64,000 bases of DNA from Delphinus delphis (Eukaryota; Chordata; Mammalia; Artiodactyla; Delphinidae): positions 79,798,731-79,862,730 of the forward strand of contig NC_082688.1 of assembly GCF_949987515.2 (NCBI RefSeq). The letters run 5' to 3'. Below are positions 23,391 through 36,195 of the stretch, piece by piece. The notes below the pieces were generated by a model. That model searched no databases, was not told the origin of the DNA, and saw only the letters and a list, made by a program, of their open reading frames with translations. Each line of letters opens with the position of its first letter. Positions within the stretch are counted from its first letter, which is position 1. Made by a program: the position numbers and the translations under genes.

Positions 23391-23429
23391 AGAGCAGGTA
23401 CGACCCATAGGGCTCAGATTTATTTGTTT

Positions 23430-23538
23430 TACTAAACTTTGGGATTGACATATATATATTAATATGTATAAAATGGATAACTAATAAGAACTTGCTGTAT
23501 AAAAAAATAAAATAACTAAACTCTTAAAAAAAAAAAAA
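23430..23538 (+). mobile_element. L1 3' end fragment
   Basis: 'gataactaataagaacttgc' is the terminal L1 3' UTR phrase, followed by A-rich sequence. Confidence 0.75.
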
Positions 23539-24044
23539 CCTCTTGCAACTAATCATTTGGTCAATGTAAGCGTGTCTGGCTGCCTGTGTCCCCTGAGGAT
23601 ACTATTTTAAGGAGAAGGTGCTCCTCGGAACAGAAAGGCTTTTTCACTACTGAGCTCTCCCCTATTCCTGATGCAGAGCGATGGGGAAATTAAATTTGAT
23701 CAAGTCTTGATGTGAACTGAAAAAGGCATTGCACACATATGGAAGACCTTTATCTTTCGCAGTAGAATTACTTTGCATTGAATAAGAAACAAAGATGAAA
23801 ACAGCTTAGGCCCCAAAGAATTTCATACAATAAGAATATTCCTGTTTTTTCCACCTGAAAAAAGAATACTCCTGTTTTGAGAACTAGTACTAATCAAAGA
23901 CTCTGAAGGGGTGTGGAGTCAAGTAAAGGACACAGGCTGGTCTAAGTTTGGGGCTAAAACAATTCCAGGATTAGAAGGGAGCTCACACTGGCTGCTCTGT
24001 TGACAGAGTGGTCCTCCCTCCGAGCCTCCCTTCCCAATCAAGAC

Positions 24045-24310
24045 AGCAATATAGCTCAGTGCATTATGGATCAGGGACCCTGTGTTCACCTGGTACACAC
24101 CTGCATTTGAACCCCAGCTCTGCTACATACTAGCTGGGTGACTTGTGCACTTACTAGCGGTCAACCTTGTTACCTAATATTTCTAATCTTTGGTTTCCTC
24201 ATTTATCAAACAAGGCAATTAATATACATTTCAGAGGGTTGTGATGAGAATAGAATAAGAAGCCTTGCACAGTAGTTGGTCCATAGCAAACATTCAGCAA
24301 GGGGCACCAA
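24045..24310 (+). repeat. MIR SINE
   Basis: Forward MIR: 'catttgaaccccagctctgc', 'tagctgggtgacttgtgcac', 'gagggttgtgatgagaatag'. Confidence 0.87.
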
Positions 24311-24587
24311 GAAACTGAGCGAACTCTTCTGAGCGTACGGTCAAATAACACTGGGAATCTTTTTATGATATTAGTTATCAAAATTTGACAACTGAATTCC
24401 AACATTCTTAGCCTAATTTTCAAACTATTAAAGTGCCCATTATGTAAATCTAAAGAAACTCTACGAAAGCTAAACAGGGTTGGGGGGGGTGGGTAGAACA
24501 CATAGACTATGGGGCAAAAGGGCAAAAAGACAGGTGTGAGGGAGGAGAATTATTTTTCACTGTTTATACCCTTTTGCACACTTAGAA

Positions 24588-25090
24588 TTTTTTTCAACTT
24601 TATTGAGGTATAATTTACATACACTAAAATTCACCCATTTTTAAGTGCACAGTTTAATGAATTTGGGTAACGTATTTAATAATATAATCGTGTAGCCATT
24701 CAATCAAGATATACAACAGTTCTAGCACCCTAAAAATTCCCTTTTACTCCTTCAGTCAATCCCCTCCTCCACCAGGGCCCCAGTCAATCACTCATCTGCT
24801 CTCTGTCATGACTGTTTTGTGTTTTCTAGAATGTCATACAAATGAAATTATACAGTGTGGAGCATTTGACCTTTATGCTTAGTATATTTTTAAAATTCAT
24901 CAAAAAAATTCATCCACATTATTGCATGTATTAATATTTCATTCCTTTTTATTGCTGAGTAATAATTCATAGTATTGATATAGCCCAATTATCCATTCAC
25001 CAGGTGATGGACACTGGGTTGATTCCAGTCTGGGGGTACTATGAATAATGCTGTTGCTGATATTTACATACAAGTCTTTGTGTTGTACCC
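24588..25090 (-). mobile_element. Old L1 3' region
   Basis: 'caactttattgaggtataat' with 'acacaccc'-like old L1M 3' UTR text in reverse orientation. Strongly diverged. Confidence 0.7.
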
Positions 25091-25384
25091 TTTAAATTTT
25101 GTTCCAAATGCATGTATTCCCATTTTTAAAATTAGGGTGTGGGAAGACTCACCTCTCTAAATAACTAGAACCTGGAATAAATGAATATAATTACAGTTTG
25201 ACTGACCAAGATTTATATAACTTCTCTTCACATGCAATACTTGGTGTCTTTTTATGTACTATGTATGTAAATACACAAGCACTATTTGGCTTCCTCTAAG
25301 CAATAAATCTTGTTGATTTCCCCAGTAGACAAGATCAATCAAATCACTATGATGATATAAAATGCTTCCCTGTGGCCTTAAGGA

Positions 25385-25750
25385 TATTTGATTTCCTCTA
25401 AAAAAAGTATTTAACAGCTACATGCAACAACACATAGGAGATGGGAAATACATGCATTTGGAACAAAAGAATACATAAATTCAAATACCGGCAAAACGAA
25501 TCTATGCAGATAAAGTCAGATGAGTGGTTACCTCTAGCAGGGGTCAGTGGTATTGACAGGTACAGGGAAGGAGGGCTGCGGGGGTGTGATTGAGTCTTAC
25601 GTGCTAGAACGCTACCATCATCTGAGTGCTGGTTCCAGATAAAATTCACACTCATTCATCTGAGTGCTGATAGATAAAAATTCACCAGACTGTGAAATTA
25701 ATATTTGTGTACTTTACTATCTATATGTTTACCTCAATAAAAAAAAAGTA
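25385..25750 (+). mobile_element. Old L1-type 3' UTR
   Basis: Late L1M/L1ME-like text ('agtggttacctctagcaggg', 'tatatgtttacctcaataaa') ending in an A-run at 25740-25747. Confidence 0.65.
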
Positions 25751-26049
25751 TAAAGCAAATAATAGTAATAATCTTTAATCTTGGGTCAAATGAGATCGTA
25801 TGTATGACTACCTAGCATCATACCTGACACATAATAAATGATGCTTAATAAATGTTCATTTATTTTTCTTGCTTTCATTTCCAGTGGAAATGTTTGCCCA
25901 AATGTTAAAATTGCAATCATGAAGTTTGAATATTCACTCTTTTTTTCCCTGCATAGATGGGGTCACACTGTCTCTCCTGAAAACTGATGCATCATGGGGT
26001 ATGGGGAGAAGCACAGGGTAGGCCCTTCGACCATCCTGTCTTGCCTCAC

Positions 26050-26202
26050 CTGAGTGGATCCCAGCACAGATTTTCAGCTGGACATTGGGCTTATGTGTAA
26101 TCTCAAAGGTCTTGCACATAGCAACCAGGTCCAGGGCTGTGCTTGCTACTTTCCCAGAGTGGAGGATCCCACTGGCCTTAGGCACCCCAGATACCACCAC
26201 GT
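26050..26202 (-). pseudogene. Guanylate cyclase pseudogene, exon with VVSGVP motif
   Basis: This 153-nt block is fully open: 'VVVSGVPKASGILHSGKVAS', 'TALDLVAMCKTFEITHKPN', 'VQLKICAGIHSG'. It is the cyclase segment between the second metal-binding motif and the PVxAGVVG motif. The acceptor (TTTTTAG, AG at 26203-26204) and donor (GTGAGG from 26049) are intact. It starts with AC, which completes the split Tyr codon begun by T at the end of the 32.5-kb exon. The family Met of YMVVSG is Val and the conserved Arg in the I-R-I/A-G core is Cys. Alone it looks functional; the neighbouring blocks show that the locus is not. Confidence 0.93.
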
Positions 26203-27300
26203 CTAAAAACAATGGCACCCTTAAGTGAACTCAGTGAAGCAGACTATGATTTTTTTAAGGCTGCTAGCAGGGCCTTGCTATTCCAAACCTTTACCTAGAC
26301 CTTCCTAGACTTACCCTTGCAGTTTGAAAAGTTCATGTAGGGCATGGGTTCCAGGAAAACTTCCAGGAATGGGTCTTTGAGAGCCAAAGTCACCAAGCTT
26401 GGGTGATTTGGACATGAGCCAATCCAACAAACCTTTCTGGTCCACAGTGTGAACAGATTGCCTCTTGGCAGCTGTTGGTCAATGTTTTTATGTTCAAGTA
26501 GCATTGCTTTCCTTGTCTTTTTGAAAAAGCCTTGTTCTCTCATACGCAGTTTCAAGACAGACAAAAGAAACAGTTTGAGGCAAGCAGCCATGTTTGAGTC
26601 ATTTTCTTATATCTACCTGTCACACCAAGAATAGGGACTCTGGGCCAAAGTCACTGAGGGCCACAAGAAATAATGAAATGATATATCAAATGTTAATTCT
26701 TTGACTTCCATAAGACCACTTATGCAATGAGAGGGATACTTATGGAGTAGCAGCCCAGTAGCTTGGAACAGTCAGTAGGGCTTTCAAAGATATGGAAAAC
26801 TCATAAAGGTCAAGTCCTCTGCTCAGTGTAAACAAAATGGATTTCCTGGCTCAAAGGTGAATGACCTGTCTTTAAAAAGCTGACCTTATTTAGAGAAATG
26901 TGACAAAATCTCAGAAGCTTGAAACAGTATAATCTGTAAGTGGTTCCCCAGAGTGCAGATCCAGGGTGTTAGAAGTTCCTGCAAGATATGAGGCTGGAGA
27001 AGTTGGAGGGGAGAAGGTGGACACAGCAGGGTGAGCAGGATCCGAACATGATAGAATGGTAATGGGCATTGATAAAATACAGAATGAGAACTTACACACT
27101 GACCTTGAACATATGTCTGCTCTGCTCTGCTGGAGATAATAGCTGATTGTTTGGGATTTTAATCAAGGAGGTGATGCTGAATGATGTTTTCAAACTTTTC
27201 TGACATCGTTGTTTAAATAGGTAGGCAAACACGCTCTGCTCTGCACCCTCACTCCATTTCTGCCTGAATGCTGAAGGGGCTGCTTCTAGACACCATCCAG
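26203..27300. other. Unique intronic DNA
   Basis: No additional exon or clear repeat found. The minus frame at 26295-26591 has no family resemblance. Confidence 0.5.
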
Positions 27301-27311
27301 TAGGCATGCAT

Positions 27312-27337
27312 GCACACACACAAACACACACACACAA
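27312..27337. repeat. Short (CA)n tract
   Basis: CA repeats with an AAA interruption. Confidence 0.85.
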
Positions 27338-28620
27338 TGGAACATTATTGTCATGACGATTGAGGCATGGTCTAAATAAAATACATATCAAGGCCACATC
27401 TGAATGAAGCCAGTAATTCAGACATTTTGCTAAAGACATTTTTTACTTGTTTATCTACCCAGCAGCAACAAAAACCCATATGTCTACACTGCAGACAGTG
27501 CTCCTCCCTAAGTGCTGAATCCTGGGATCTTAGGACACTAAAATCAAAGCACTGGTATTTAAGGCATCAATTATTTTTCAAAAGAGCTCACTGGATGGGG
27601 TTTGCCCATCTCTTCCAGGTTGTAAGCCGCCGGGGGTCACAGGAAATAGACCACAGTAAAAATAACTGCCCAAAGAGTCTAGCACTGAGTTCTGGTTTCT
27701 GGGAACTGTTTTAGGTCATTTTGATTTGTGGGAAACATTAAGGTGCACAAATGTCAATCCACTACTTTTTTTTCACTTGCAAACATTCTGAATCTCAGTA
27801 TGAATTTGATTGTCTTAGGGTCTAATGACTCATTTAGGTAGCAACTTATCTAAATTAGAGCCCAAGTAATCAGAAAGAGTGAGATACAGCTAACAAAGGT
27901 GCCTAATTTACAATCAAGGGAAAACTTAGCTCAGATCATTTCAACAGAGATTTATTGAATTCCTTAGACACTAGGAAAATTACCATCATTATTAATAAGG
28001 ATTTTCTGAGCAGTTACTTTGTGGTGGACACCTAGGCTACAGAGACATATAAGGCTCGGGGAAGTCTATAAATATAGCCACATCACAGGGTCACACAAGG
28101 CAAATATCCAACTAGTTAGAAAAACTTGGGACAAACAAATAAAGTTTTAGTGGGCAAGACTTGAGCTGAGCCTCATGAAAAGCGTAACATTTAAGCATCC
28201 TAAAAGTAAAGGAAGAAATATTACAGATTTTTTTAAAAAATGCATGAATCCATGGGATGGTTTGGGTGTTGCTTTTTTTGGCAGGTGATGTCCTATAGAA
28301 GAGCAACGGAAAATAAGGCTGTTTAGTGAAGAATTAACCTTACCAAAACAGAAGTCTGGCCTATGCCCTTAGCTACTAGGAGTTGAGTTCTAGGCCTCTG
28401 GAACATCCCGGAGGGTCTTTGTTGCTGGGGAACTTTGGCTACCAACAGTCTAACAATGTGATTTTTAATAGGTCCTCAGGGCCACACAGTGTCAGCCTGT
28501 AGTCAGGCTGAGGTATCAGCCTGACCTGAAATAGCTGGAGACTAAAGATCAGCCATGTGAGCAGTATGTGAGCCCAAATTAAAAACTCTGGACACCACAG
28601 GCTCAAGTGAGCTTCCCTAG
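27338..28620. other. Unique intronic DNA
   Basis: Nothing supported. 27940-28060 resembles an old diverged interspersed repeat ('caacagagatttattgaatt'). Confidence 0.4.
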
Positions 28621-29065
28621 TGGGCAATACTTAGGGTGTATTGTCATACCTGGTGACTGGGAAGATGTGATGCTATCTGTGACTCCACAGGAAGAGAATG
28701 AGTGGACTCCTCCTGGACTCTGCTCTAGGTGTCTCTTCCCTTGGCTGATTTTAATATGTTTCCTTTCGCTATAATAAAACTGCAATAATAAGTATAGCGC
28801 TCTTGAGTTCTGTAAGTCATTCTAGCATATTATCAAACCCAAGGGTGGTTGTGGGGACCCCCAAATTTGTAGCCAGCTGCTCTGAAGTGAGGATAATCCT
28901 AAGACCACCAAACCTGTGGCTGATGTCTGAAGTGAGGGCAGTCTTGAGGGGACCGTTCTATCAAAATGTACAGCTGGCAAAACTCACAGCAGTGTCTGAA
29001 GAAGCAGTTATGTGGGGCACTGTCTGCAAGCCTAGAGAATGTGGACATGATGTTGTGGGCAATTA
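28620..29065 (+). mobile_element. Old retroelement 3' segment, class uncertain
   Basis: 'cctttcgctataataaaact' with 'gagttctgtaagtcattcta' and repeated 'gaagtgagg..cagtcttgag' text is familiar as a mammal-wide retroelement end (LTR or old LINE). I cannot fix the family from memory. Confidence 0.4.
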
Positions 29066-29615
29066 AGTTCTTAAACAAAAGAACAAGATATGCAAAGTAT
29101 AGTTTCACCTCATAATCGTGCAAAAGGCAGAGGCAAGGAGACTAGTTAGGGGGCTGTTTTTTGTCCATATGTGGGAAGATGAAGGTCTGGACCAGGGCTA
29201 AAGCTGAGAAAGGGGAAGGTTGTGTGAATAATAACGTTTATGAGGGCATATGCTGCACCAGGCATCAGAAGTACTCCATACACTTTGTATGTGTGTGTGC
29301 TTCCTTGTTTTGTATTTCTTTTTAATATTCATGGTCCCTGCTTTATTTGCATTTGGTCACACTTTAAAATAAAACACACACACGCATATAACTTGGAAAA
29401 TACTCAAACATTAGGAATTAGAACGGCATTAAAAAGGGGACTTACAGGCTGAAAGACTATCCTGGACTTCAGAACAAAACAATACCAATCAATTACTTGA
29501 AATTCCTTTGTTCAACACACAAAGATATTTTGCTTTTAATGGGAAATATTTAGGGACTAGATCTAAGTTTCTCCTGCTGCCTGAGGCAGGGCCTGGCTTC
29601 TCTTCATGTGCTTTT

Positions 29616-29921
29616 TTTTTTTTTTTTAACATCTCCATTGGGGTATAATTGCTTTACAATGGTGTGTTAGTTTCTGCCCTACAACAAAGTGAATCTTTGT
29701 TGTAGGGCATACATATACATACGTTCCCATATCTCCTCCGTCCTGGTCTCCCTCCCTCCCACCCTCCCCATCCCACCCCTCCAGGCGGTCACAAAGCACC
29801 GAGCTGATCTCCCTGTGCTATGCGGCTGCTTCCCACTAGCTATCTACCTTACGTTTGGTAGTGTATATATGTCCATGCCTCTCTCTCGCTTTGTCACAGC
29901 TCACCCTTCCCCCTCCCCATA
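29616..29921 (-). mobile_element. L1 3' end inserted into a MIR
   Basis: Reverse L1 3' UTR with a T-run at 29612-29626 and 'ctacaacaaagtgaatcttt'. The imperfect duplication ttcatg(t/c)gctttt is at 29603-29615 and 29922-29934. The right copy lies at the start of the MIR that continues to about 30125. Confidence 0.92.
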
Positions 29922-29929
29922 TTCATGCG

Positions 29930-30125
29930 CTTTTAATCCTCAGAACAATCTTATAAGGCGGGTCATGTTATTATCACCATTTTACAGATGAAAAAATGGA
30001 AGCATAGAGAGATTAATTAATTTGCCCCAAATCACCCAAAAGGCAGAGCTGAGATTTGACCCAGCTGGAATCTGACGGCAGAGCCTGACTCATAACCATT
30101 CTATCTCATGAGCTCTACCACATGT
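29930..30125 (-). repeat. MIR SINE
   Basis: 'ttaatcctcagaacaatctt', 'ccattttacagatgaaaaaa', 'catagagagatt'; reverse orientation. Confidence 0.88.
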
Positions 30126-30394
30126 AAGACACTGTGGTAAAAGGATCAACAGTATTTGCTGGCCAACTGGATATAAGAGGAGAAAGTCAGGAAGAGTGAA
30201 GGATGACTCCAGGGTTTAGCACATTGATAAAGGGAAAGACATGGATGCCCCCGAAGGCCCAATTCTTCTATTTTACCATAAGCAGAAAGAATGTGAGCCC
30301 AGGTCCAAATCTGTCACTAACAAGGGGATCTTGACCGAGTCCTTGCGCCTCCAGCTCCTTGGTTAGAGTAATCCCTAAATTCTCTCCCATCTGT

Positions 30395-30665
30395 GAGAAG
30401 CAGCATAGTGAGCAGGCAGCAGCATGAGCTCTTAGATCAGACGAGTTTGGGTCCTGGCTCTGCATTTACTATGTGGCCTTGGGCAAGTAGCTGAGCCTCA
30501 GCATTCTCATCTTGGAAATGGGGATCATAACATCTAGGTCACAGGGATGCTGTGAGGATATTTACTATTTTGAAATAATCCATGTGAAGCCCTTGGCACA
30601 ATGCCCGGCATATGGCTAAGCATTCGATACATGATGGTTTTATTGTGAGTATTCCAGCTCTAACA
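30395..30665 (+). repeat. MIR SINE
   Basis: Forward MIR: 'gagaagcagcatagtgagca', 'tttgggtcctggctctgcat', 'gtggccttgggcaagtagct'. Confidence 0.9.
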
Positions 30666-32512
30666 TGCTATGAGATAACATAGAACCACCATTCCAAATA
30701 ATTCCATCGGCCAAACTCAAAGGTGAATAATTAATGTATCAATCCTTATTAATAAAAATACAAGAAAAACTAACATTTTTTAGACACCCTTATGCAGCTA
30801 TACATTCTGTATTCTTTTGTGTGACATTTACTGTTGTCTGGTGCTGTGGTAATACATTTGATAAACATACCAGTCCACAGTGACACATAACCAACTTGTG
30901 CAACAACAATAAAACAGATAATATTATAAAATGAAGATTCAACATCACATCAAACCTTGACCAAAACACAAATGAATCAGCACTCCATAAAGTGTAACAA
31001 AGCAGAACCTTGGTTAAAATCAAGCCCTACAAATTAAGGGAAAAGTTTAGAATTAAGGATATCTGCTGTCACAGACCTATTTGTCTAGTTTGAGGCTATG
31101 AAAATATAATACCTATTTGGTTTTCAAATAAAATTGGAGACATTTAAAAGTCGAAAAAAATAAAATAATAAATAAAACAAAATAAAATCAAGCCCTAGAT
31201 GCCTAAATACTTAATCCATTTTTTGTCAACTCCCAGCAAAATTTACTTCAAATTTAGCCAAAGGATTATTTCAATTTTCTTTTCTTTTTTTTTTCCATAG
31301 TGGCCATCAGAGATAGTATTATGACCTCATCCACATTTCTGTATAATGAGCTTACTCTTGGTGAATGAAGGAAAATCCTTTAAATCTAAGGATTATTGAA
31401 AATAAGCATCCCTGCTCACCATGAATCTAGTACCCTATATTTACCCATTAACTGAGATCAGTTAAAAATCAACATATTTGGGTCTAAACACCTGTTGGTT
31501 GATTCAGAGTTAGAGGCACAGAGATGAAAAGCCCAACCAGAGATTAAAAAGTGAAATGCATAGCAAATGTACTTAATTACATGATCATGTATGATAGCAA
31601 CTTTAATTTCATAATGCAGTGTTTTCCAGTAATGAAAGGAAACACAGGGATTGTATGAGTACAACAGTTCCATCAACATTAACCTCAGAATGCAGCATTT
31701 TTCAGTAATGAATGGAAAGAAAAGGAATTATGTAGTTGCAGTAAAGCACACAGTGATCTGCATGATTAGGAGGTCGCATAACGAAGGTAAAATGGGAGAA
31801 GCATCATTCCCTCTTAACGGGGTTACTGGTCTCAGTTCTTCTATTTATCACTAGTTCCCTGCAGGTAGAGGTCCTGTCTGTCACGTTCAACCTTATAACC
31901 TCTAGAGCTCTAGTGCTAACACAGAGCTGGCACATATTGGATTCTCAATAACTATGCATTGAATAGATGAATTTTAATATTTTCTAAATCTATTTTCAGT
32001 TTGCCTCGGGGCTAATGAAAAATTCCACTGTTCCCTTCTCAATTTATATAATTAAAATTGAAATTAGAAATTTTAATGATTATTGATATCATTTTATCTA
32101 ATTATTGTTCCATGTTTGCCATCTCATATTTCAAGATCCACATCCTTCCCTCACTGGCCATGGAGAAAGGGAAAATATCAATGTGGATAAATGGGCAGTT
32201 AGAGCTCATTGAGCTAAGTGCCTGAGAGTCCAACCACAAAAATGAAAGCATAAAACCAGTTGCTTCCCCTTATTATCAAATAAAGATGGTTCTCAGATCA
32301 AATCAATAGACATTTTCTGGGTGCCCACTAAGAGAAAAGCCATGGGCCCAATGAAGGCTACTAAGAAGATTTACTTCCTAAGATCTTATAACTTAGGAGA
32401 GTTAGAAATTTTACATAAATTATTTGCTTCTGTTAACTCCTGGCTTTGTTCCCAATGCAATTCAATATCACTCCATATCTAAGGGACTACCCATTCATCC
32501 ATAATCACTCAC
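30666..32512. other. Unique AT-rich intronic DNA
   Basis: No exon or clear repeat seen. A short A-rich stretch with TAAAATAA repeats lies at 31150-31190, and near-repeated phrases around 31615-31640 and 31690-31715 both read 'ttttc(c)agtaatgaa(a/t)gg'. Confidence 0.45.
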
Positions 32513-32652
32513 ATGCATCTCTGATCATCTCCATTTTGTAGACGTAATACTGACCTATAACTTCATCAAAGGTGGTGTACATCTTGTTCAGGAAGTCCAC
32601 TACCTGATTTGGCATTCTGGTTCTGGAAAGCTGAGTGAAGCCCACGATGTCA
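32513..32652 (-). pseudogene. Guanylate cyclase pseudogene, exon with both metal-binding motifs
   Basis: This 140-nt block is open: (S)'[18 protein letters not shown]', '[14 protein letters not shown]', '[14 protein letters not shown]'(Y). It holds the first metal-binding Asp (SDIVGFT) and the second (family GDAYM, here RDAY). The guanine-specific Glu of KVETIGD is also kept (KMEMIRD). Changes at near-invariant sites are D to Y before VYK, V to M, T to M and G to R. The acceptor (TTTCCAG, AG at 32653-32654) and donor (GTGAGT from 32512) are excellent. It begins with the third base of Ser and ends with T, which joins AC of the 26-kb exon to give Tyr. Confidence 0.94.
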
Positions 32653-32877
32653 CTGGAAATAGGCAATGAGGTAGAAAAAAGTTAAATCAGGCAAAATAAT
32701 TGGTAAGACCCCATTAAGCAATGGTACCTCCTTGTTCAGCACAATTTTTTGAGGCTCTCAGAATTCTAAGCCAGGGACCCCAGGACCCATGGGCCAGTTA
32801 ATTGCTTTAGAAAATATTCCTAATTGTTTCATATACTTGGTTAGTTTTTCTGCTTGGTTTTGGGTTTGAGGTTTTGG

Positions 32878-32906
32878 GGGTTTTGTTTTTGTTTTTGTTT
32901 TTGTTT
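32878..32906. repeat. (GTTTTT)n tract
   Basis: Four GTTTTT hexamers on the plus strand within a G/T-rich stretch. Confidence 0.85.
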
Positions 32907-33885
32907 TGCTTAGTTTGTCTTAGACTGTATTGGTATATTCAAAGCTAGGCAGCTTTGTTTGATGAGAACTTCATCCCCTAACATCTGGCCTTGCCCTGTT
33001 TCTGCCAATCAAGTGACTGGGTTTATATAACAAGAGATTTACATAGATTGAGACAGCTGTGCAAAGCTTATTTAGAGAAGTCCCAGGTCGAGGTTAATTT
33101 GCTTACCAGTTATCCTGATTCCTACCTATATTCTAGGTCTTTTATTTGGTTGCTAGTGGGGCTTTCATTTCTTCAGATAAATACTCAAAGTTGGAAAGAG
33201 GCTTGTCTGCCTTTTCCCCACCCTAGGAGAGAGTCTCCATCAGTGCCAGGGCACAACTCTGAGTGTGTCTAAACTCTGGGCTCTCTTTCTCATCAGTAAA
33301 ACAAGAAAAGTCCCTTGACCCCCAGATTAGGACTCACCCCTTTGAGTGCCTGCAGCAAACTGCCCTTGTGCAAATCGTTTAGAATGTTTCAACCTCACAG
33401 CTTACAACTTCAATTTACAGGTTTTTGTCTGAACTATCAAAACTTGCCCCCAGGCAGGCAACCTCGGGTACTGCCTCATCACTCCTCTGGCCATTGTATC
33501 CTTTGCTATGGAAGGCAAGAACGATATGGTCTATTTACTTCTTTAAAACACATTCCCTAAGATGAAGCAGTATACTTTCTACATCAATTTCCTACTGTTT
33601 TTGCTAAACTGAATGCCTTTTAGCTCTAAGAAATTGATTTAAATTTTAAAATAAAAAGTGGTGGGGCTGGAGGGACTTAACCAAATCACGCAAACGTACC
33701 TTATTAACAACGTGCCTAAGTGGTAAACTCACTGCCACTTCACTCAAATGCCTGCATTTTCTTCTTTTGCAGATATTACTTACTCTCCAGCTACTAACAG
33801 TCATACACAAATTGTATAATACTGTAGATTGCTTCATCTCTCTGACTTTTGAGTTGAAACCCTAACTCCAGCTATGTTAATTTAC

Positions 33886-33968
33886 CTGAAAAGAGGGATG
33901 CACTCAGGTAACTCTGCACTTGGCAAGGTCAGCCTTCTCTTAGGTCATCAGCAACTTGTTTCAGTAAC
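33886..33968 (-). pseudogene. Guanylate cyclase pseudogene, linker exon before the cyclase
   Basis: The frame reads 'LLKQVADDLREG', stop, 'PCQVQSYLSASLF'. This fits the family segment MLPKxVADxLxxGxxVxAxxYxxxTIFFS that precedes DIVGFT. The TGA at 33929-33931 replaces the residue after Gly (usually Lys or Arg). A good donor (GTAAAT from 33885) follows, but the last codons fit the next exon's phase only if one T is restored in the TTTT run (about 33889-33892). The 5' boundary (AG at 33969-33970) is weak, and the coiled-coil signalling helix upstream was not found. Confidence 0.82.
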
Positions 33969-36015
33969 CTGCCTATTTTCAGGTATGAATTAGAATGGTC
34001 AATTATCCTCAAGGAAAAGGACACACAAAGCCCAGTCCTCATGTCTGTAGCATCATTTGTCACCATTGGCATTCTCAGTTGTTCTGCCCTCCACACTCAG
34101 TAGTAAGGTGTTGTTTGTATTGCTTGCCTAGCCATAATGGATTTGTACCAAGCCCAGCACATTCCCTAACCTGAACTCTCCCGGGCCAGTGTTGAGTGGG
34201 GTCATGCGTACTGTTAGGGGCAGAGAAACAAGACTTAATTGGGGGAATGGAAGCTCTGCTTGTAATCCCATTCACACTGGGCTTTACTGACTGAGATCAA
34301 TGCCTCCCTGAACTGGAGAGGCTATTATGGAAATCAGGACCTCTCAGGGTGAGTTAAGCAGGCTCAGCTGCTATCTTGCAGGGATTTGCAATTTTAGTTG
34401 GTGCCAGCAGTGAGTAGTGTTAGAGAACTCTGGGACTTTGAACTTTGGCGGGGCGGTGGGGGGAGCTTGGTTCATGGAACATTATGTTCCCAACAGCAGG
34501 CTATCACCTTCTTCACAGGGAGTTTGGTGGTACGTGAACAATTGTACCTGCCTCCTCTAGTCTTGGGAATAAGAAAACAATCTAACATTACTTGAATTTT
34601 TAGGCCATTAAAAGAAGCAAACCAACTAAGATCTCCATTCTGGCTAGAAGGTGAAAACCATCAGAGTGATTTACTGGGCACATTTAGTGCTCATTCCACT
34701 TGCAGGAAGCTTGGGACGCCCCTGGAGGGATAAAGGATGAATATTTATTGGAGTCTAATAATAGTGGGAAAATCAAATTTTGTATTTTTTTCAGTGAAAG
34801 AAATAGGGTGATATTTTTGTATTTCCCTCAGGAATTTCTGTCTCAATAGGCCATTTTTGATATACATATTCATAATCTACCCTGGTAATAAGCTAAATAC
34901 TTATAAATGCATCATGATCTGGCTATATTGCCGTTTCTTGTATTTGCAGTTAACTGAAGAATACAAAATGTAGTCAGGCTTCCAATCAGTATTTACAGAG
35001 CAGCTACCATGTCACAGGCACCAGGAACACAAACATGAATAAATTTCAGTCCCTACACACTAGTAACACATAATCCTATTAGATAAACAGAAATGCACAC
35101 AAGTAATCCCATATGTGTGCTAGCTGAATATAAAACCCTGGCTTCCTCTGGCCAGGAGAAGCCTTAAAGGGTTACACAGGAAGTACTGACTATCTCTGCC
35201 CAAAGGGGCCATTTCAGGTAGATTTAGAAAGTAACTCATTTCCACTGAAAGGAAGAGACTAACTCACCTATGTCTATGGAGCAGGATAGTCAAGGACTCC
35301 AAAGGCTGATAAATAAACCACTCAGATTAGCTTGATTCTTCATTTTTGAGCCCCCTTTGAGAACGTGGATAAAAAAACATGGGCCCTCTCCTAGGAAATG
35401 CATCAATCTTGCATGTGATTTCAGGGCTGCACAGACTACCTGAAGCCCAGACCTGGACTGTCTAGGGCACCAAATTTAGGTAAGCAGACGAAAGCCAACA
35501 ATAACACCGTGGTAAACATCAATATTTAGGGGTGAAAAGCATTTAAGAGACGTTGACCAGAGAAGAACCATCGAAGGAAACAGTGGTATCATCAGAACTG
35601 GGACGGACTCTGGGGACTGGTCATCCAGGGCAGCATCAGTCACCACTGGTTAATAAAACATCAGTGCAAATGCAACGAGATGGAGAAGACTACACTCACC
35701 AAAACCGCTCTAGAGAGGCTTACCATATGTGATTGAAATGGAACACTTAGATAACCCACTTGAGAGGGGAGAGACAGCCCTAAAGCACAAGCTGTAAAAT
35801 AAAATATAGTCCCTTACCTGCCTTAGAAAGGAAGGCAGATCAGATTAACCACAGAAGTTTGGGTTTTGCTGAGCACAGTTTGCAGGTTGGGGGCCAAAGC
35901 TGAAATGCGTGGGGTGTGGGAACCTGGGAGCCTTCAAACCTACACAGCTAGTGCTCAGCCCCTCCTCTTCATCATTATCGCCACCATCGTCATTATCATC
36001 ATTATCAACATCATC
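33969..36015. other. Intron, mostly unique
   Basis: 34975-35290 resembles an old diverged repeat ('gcagctaccatgtcacaggc'). A (TCA)n-like tract lies at about 35970-36020. No missing signalling-helix exon was recognised. Confidence 0.45.
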
Positions 36016-36019
36016 ACTA

Positions 36020-36195
36020 ACACTTATTTTGCTCCAGGTACATTACATGGACTAACTCACTGAATCCTCACAACCATTCTGTGATGTAAAATTAAGATCG
36101 CCATTTTACAGATGGGGAAGAGGTGAAGAGTGGAAGAGCTGAGATTTAAATTCAGGGAGTCTAAATCTAGAGCTCTCTTTCTTAGCTACATTGTG
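36020..36195 (-). repeat. MIR SINE
   Basis: 'acttattttgctccaggtac', 'ccattttacagatggggaag'; reverse orientation. Confidence 0.8.
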
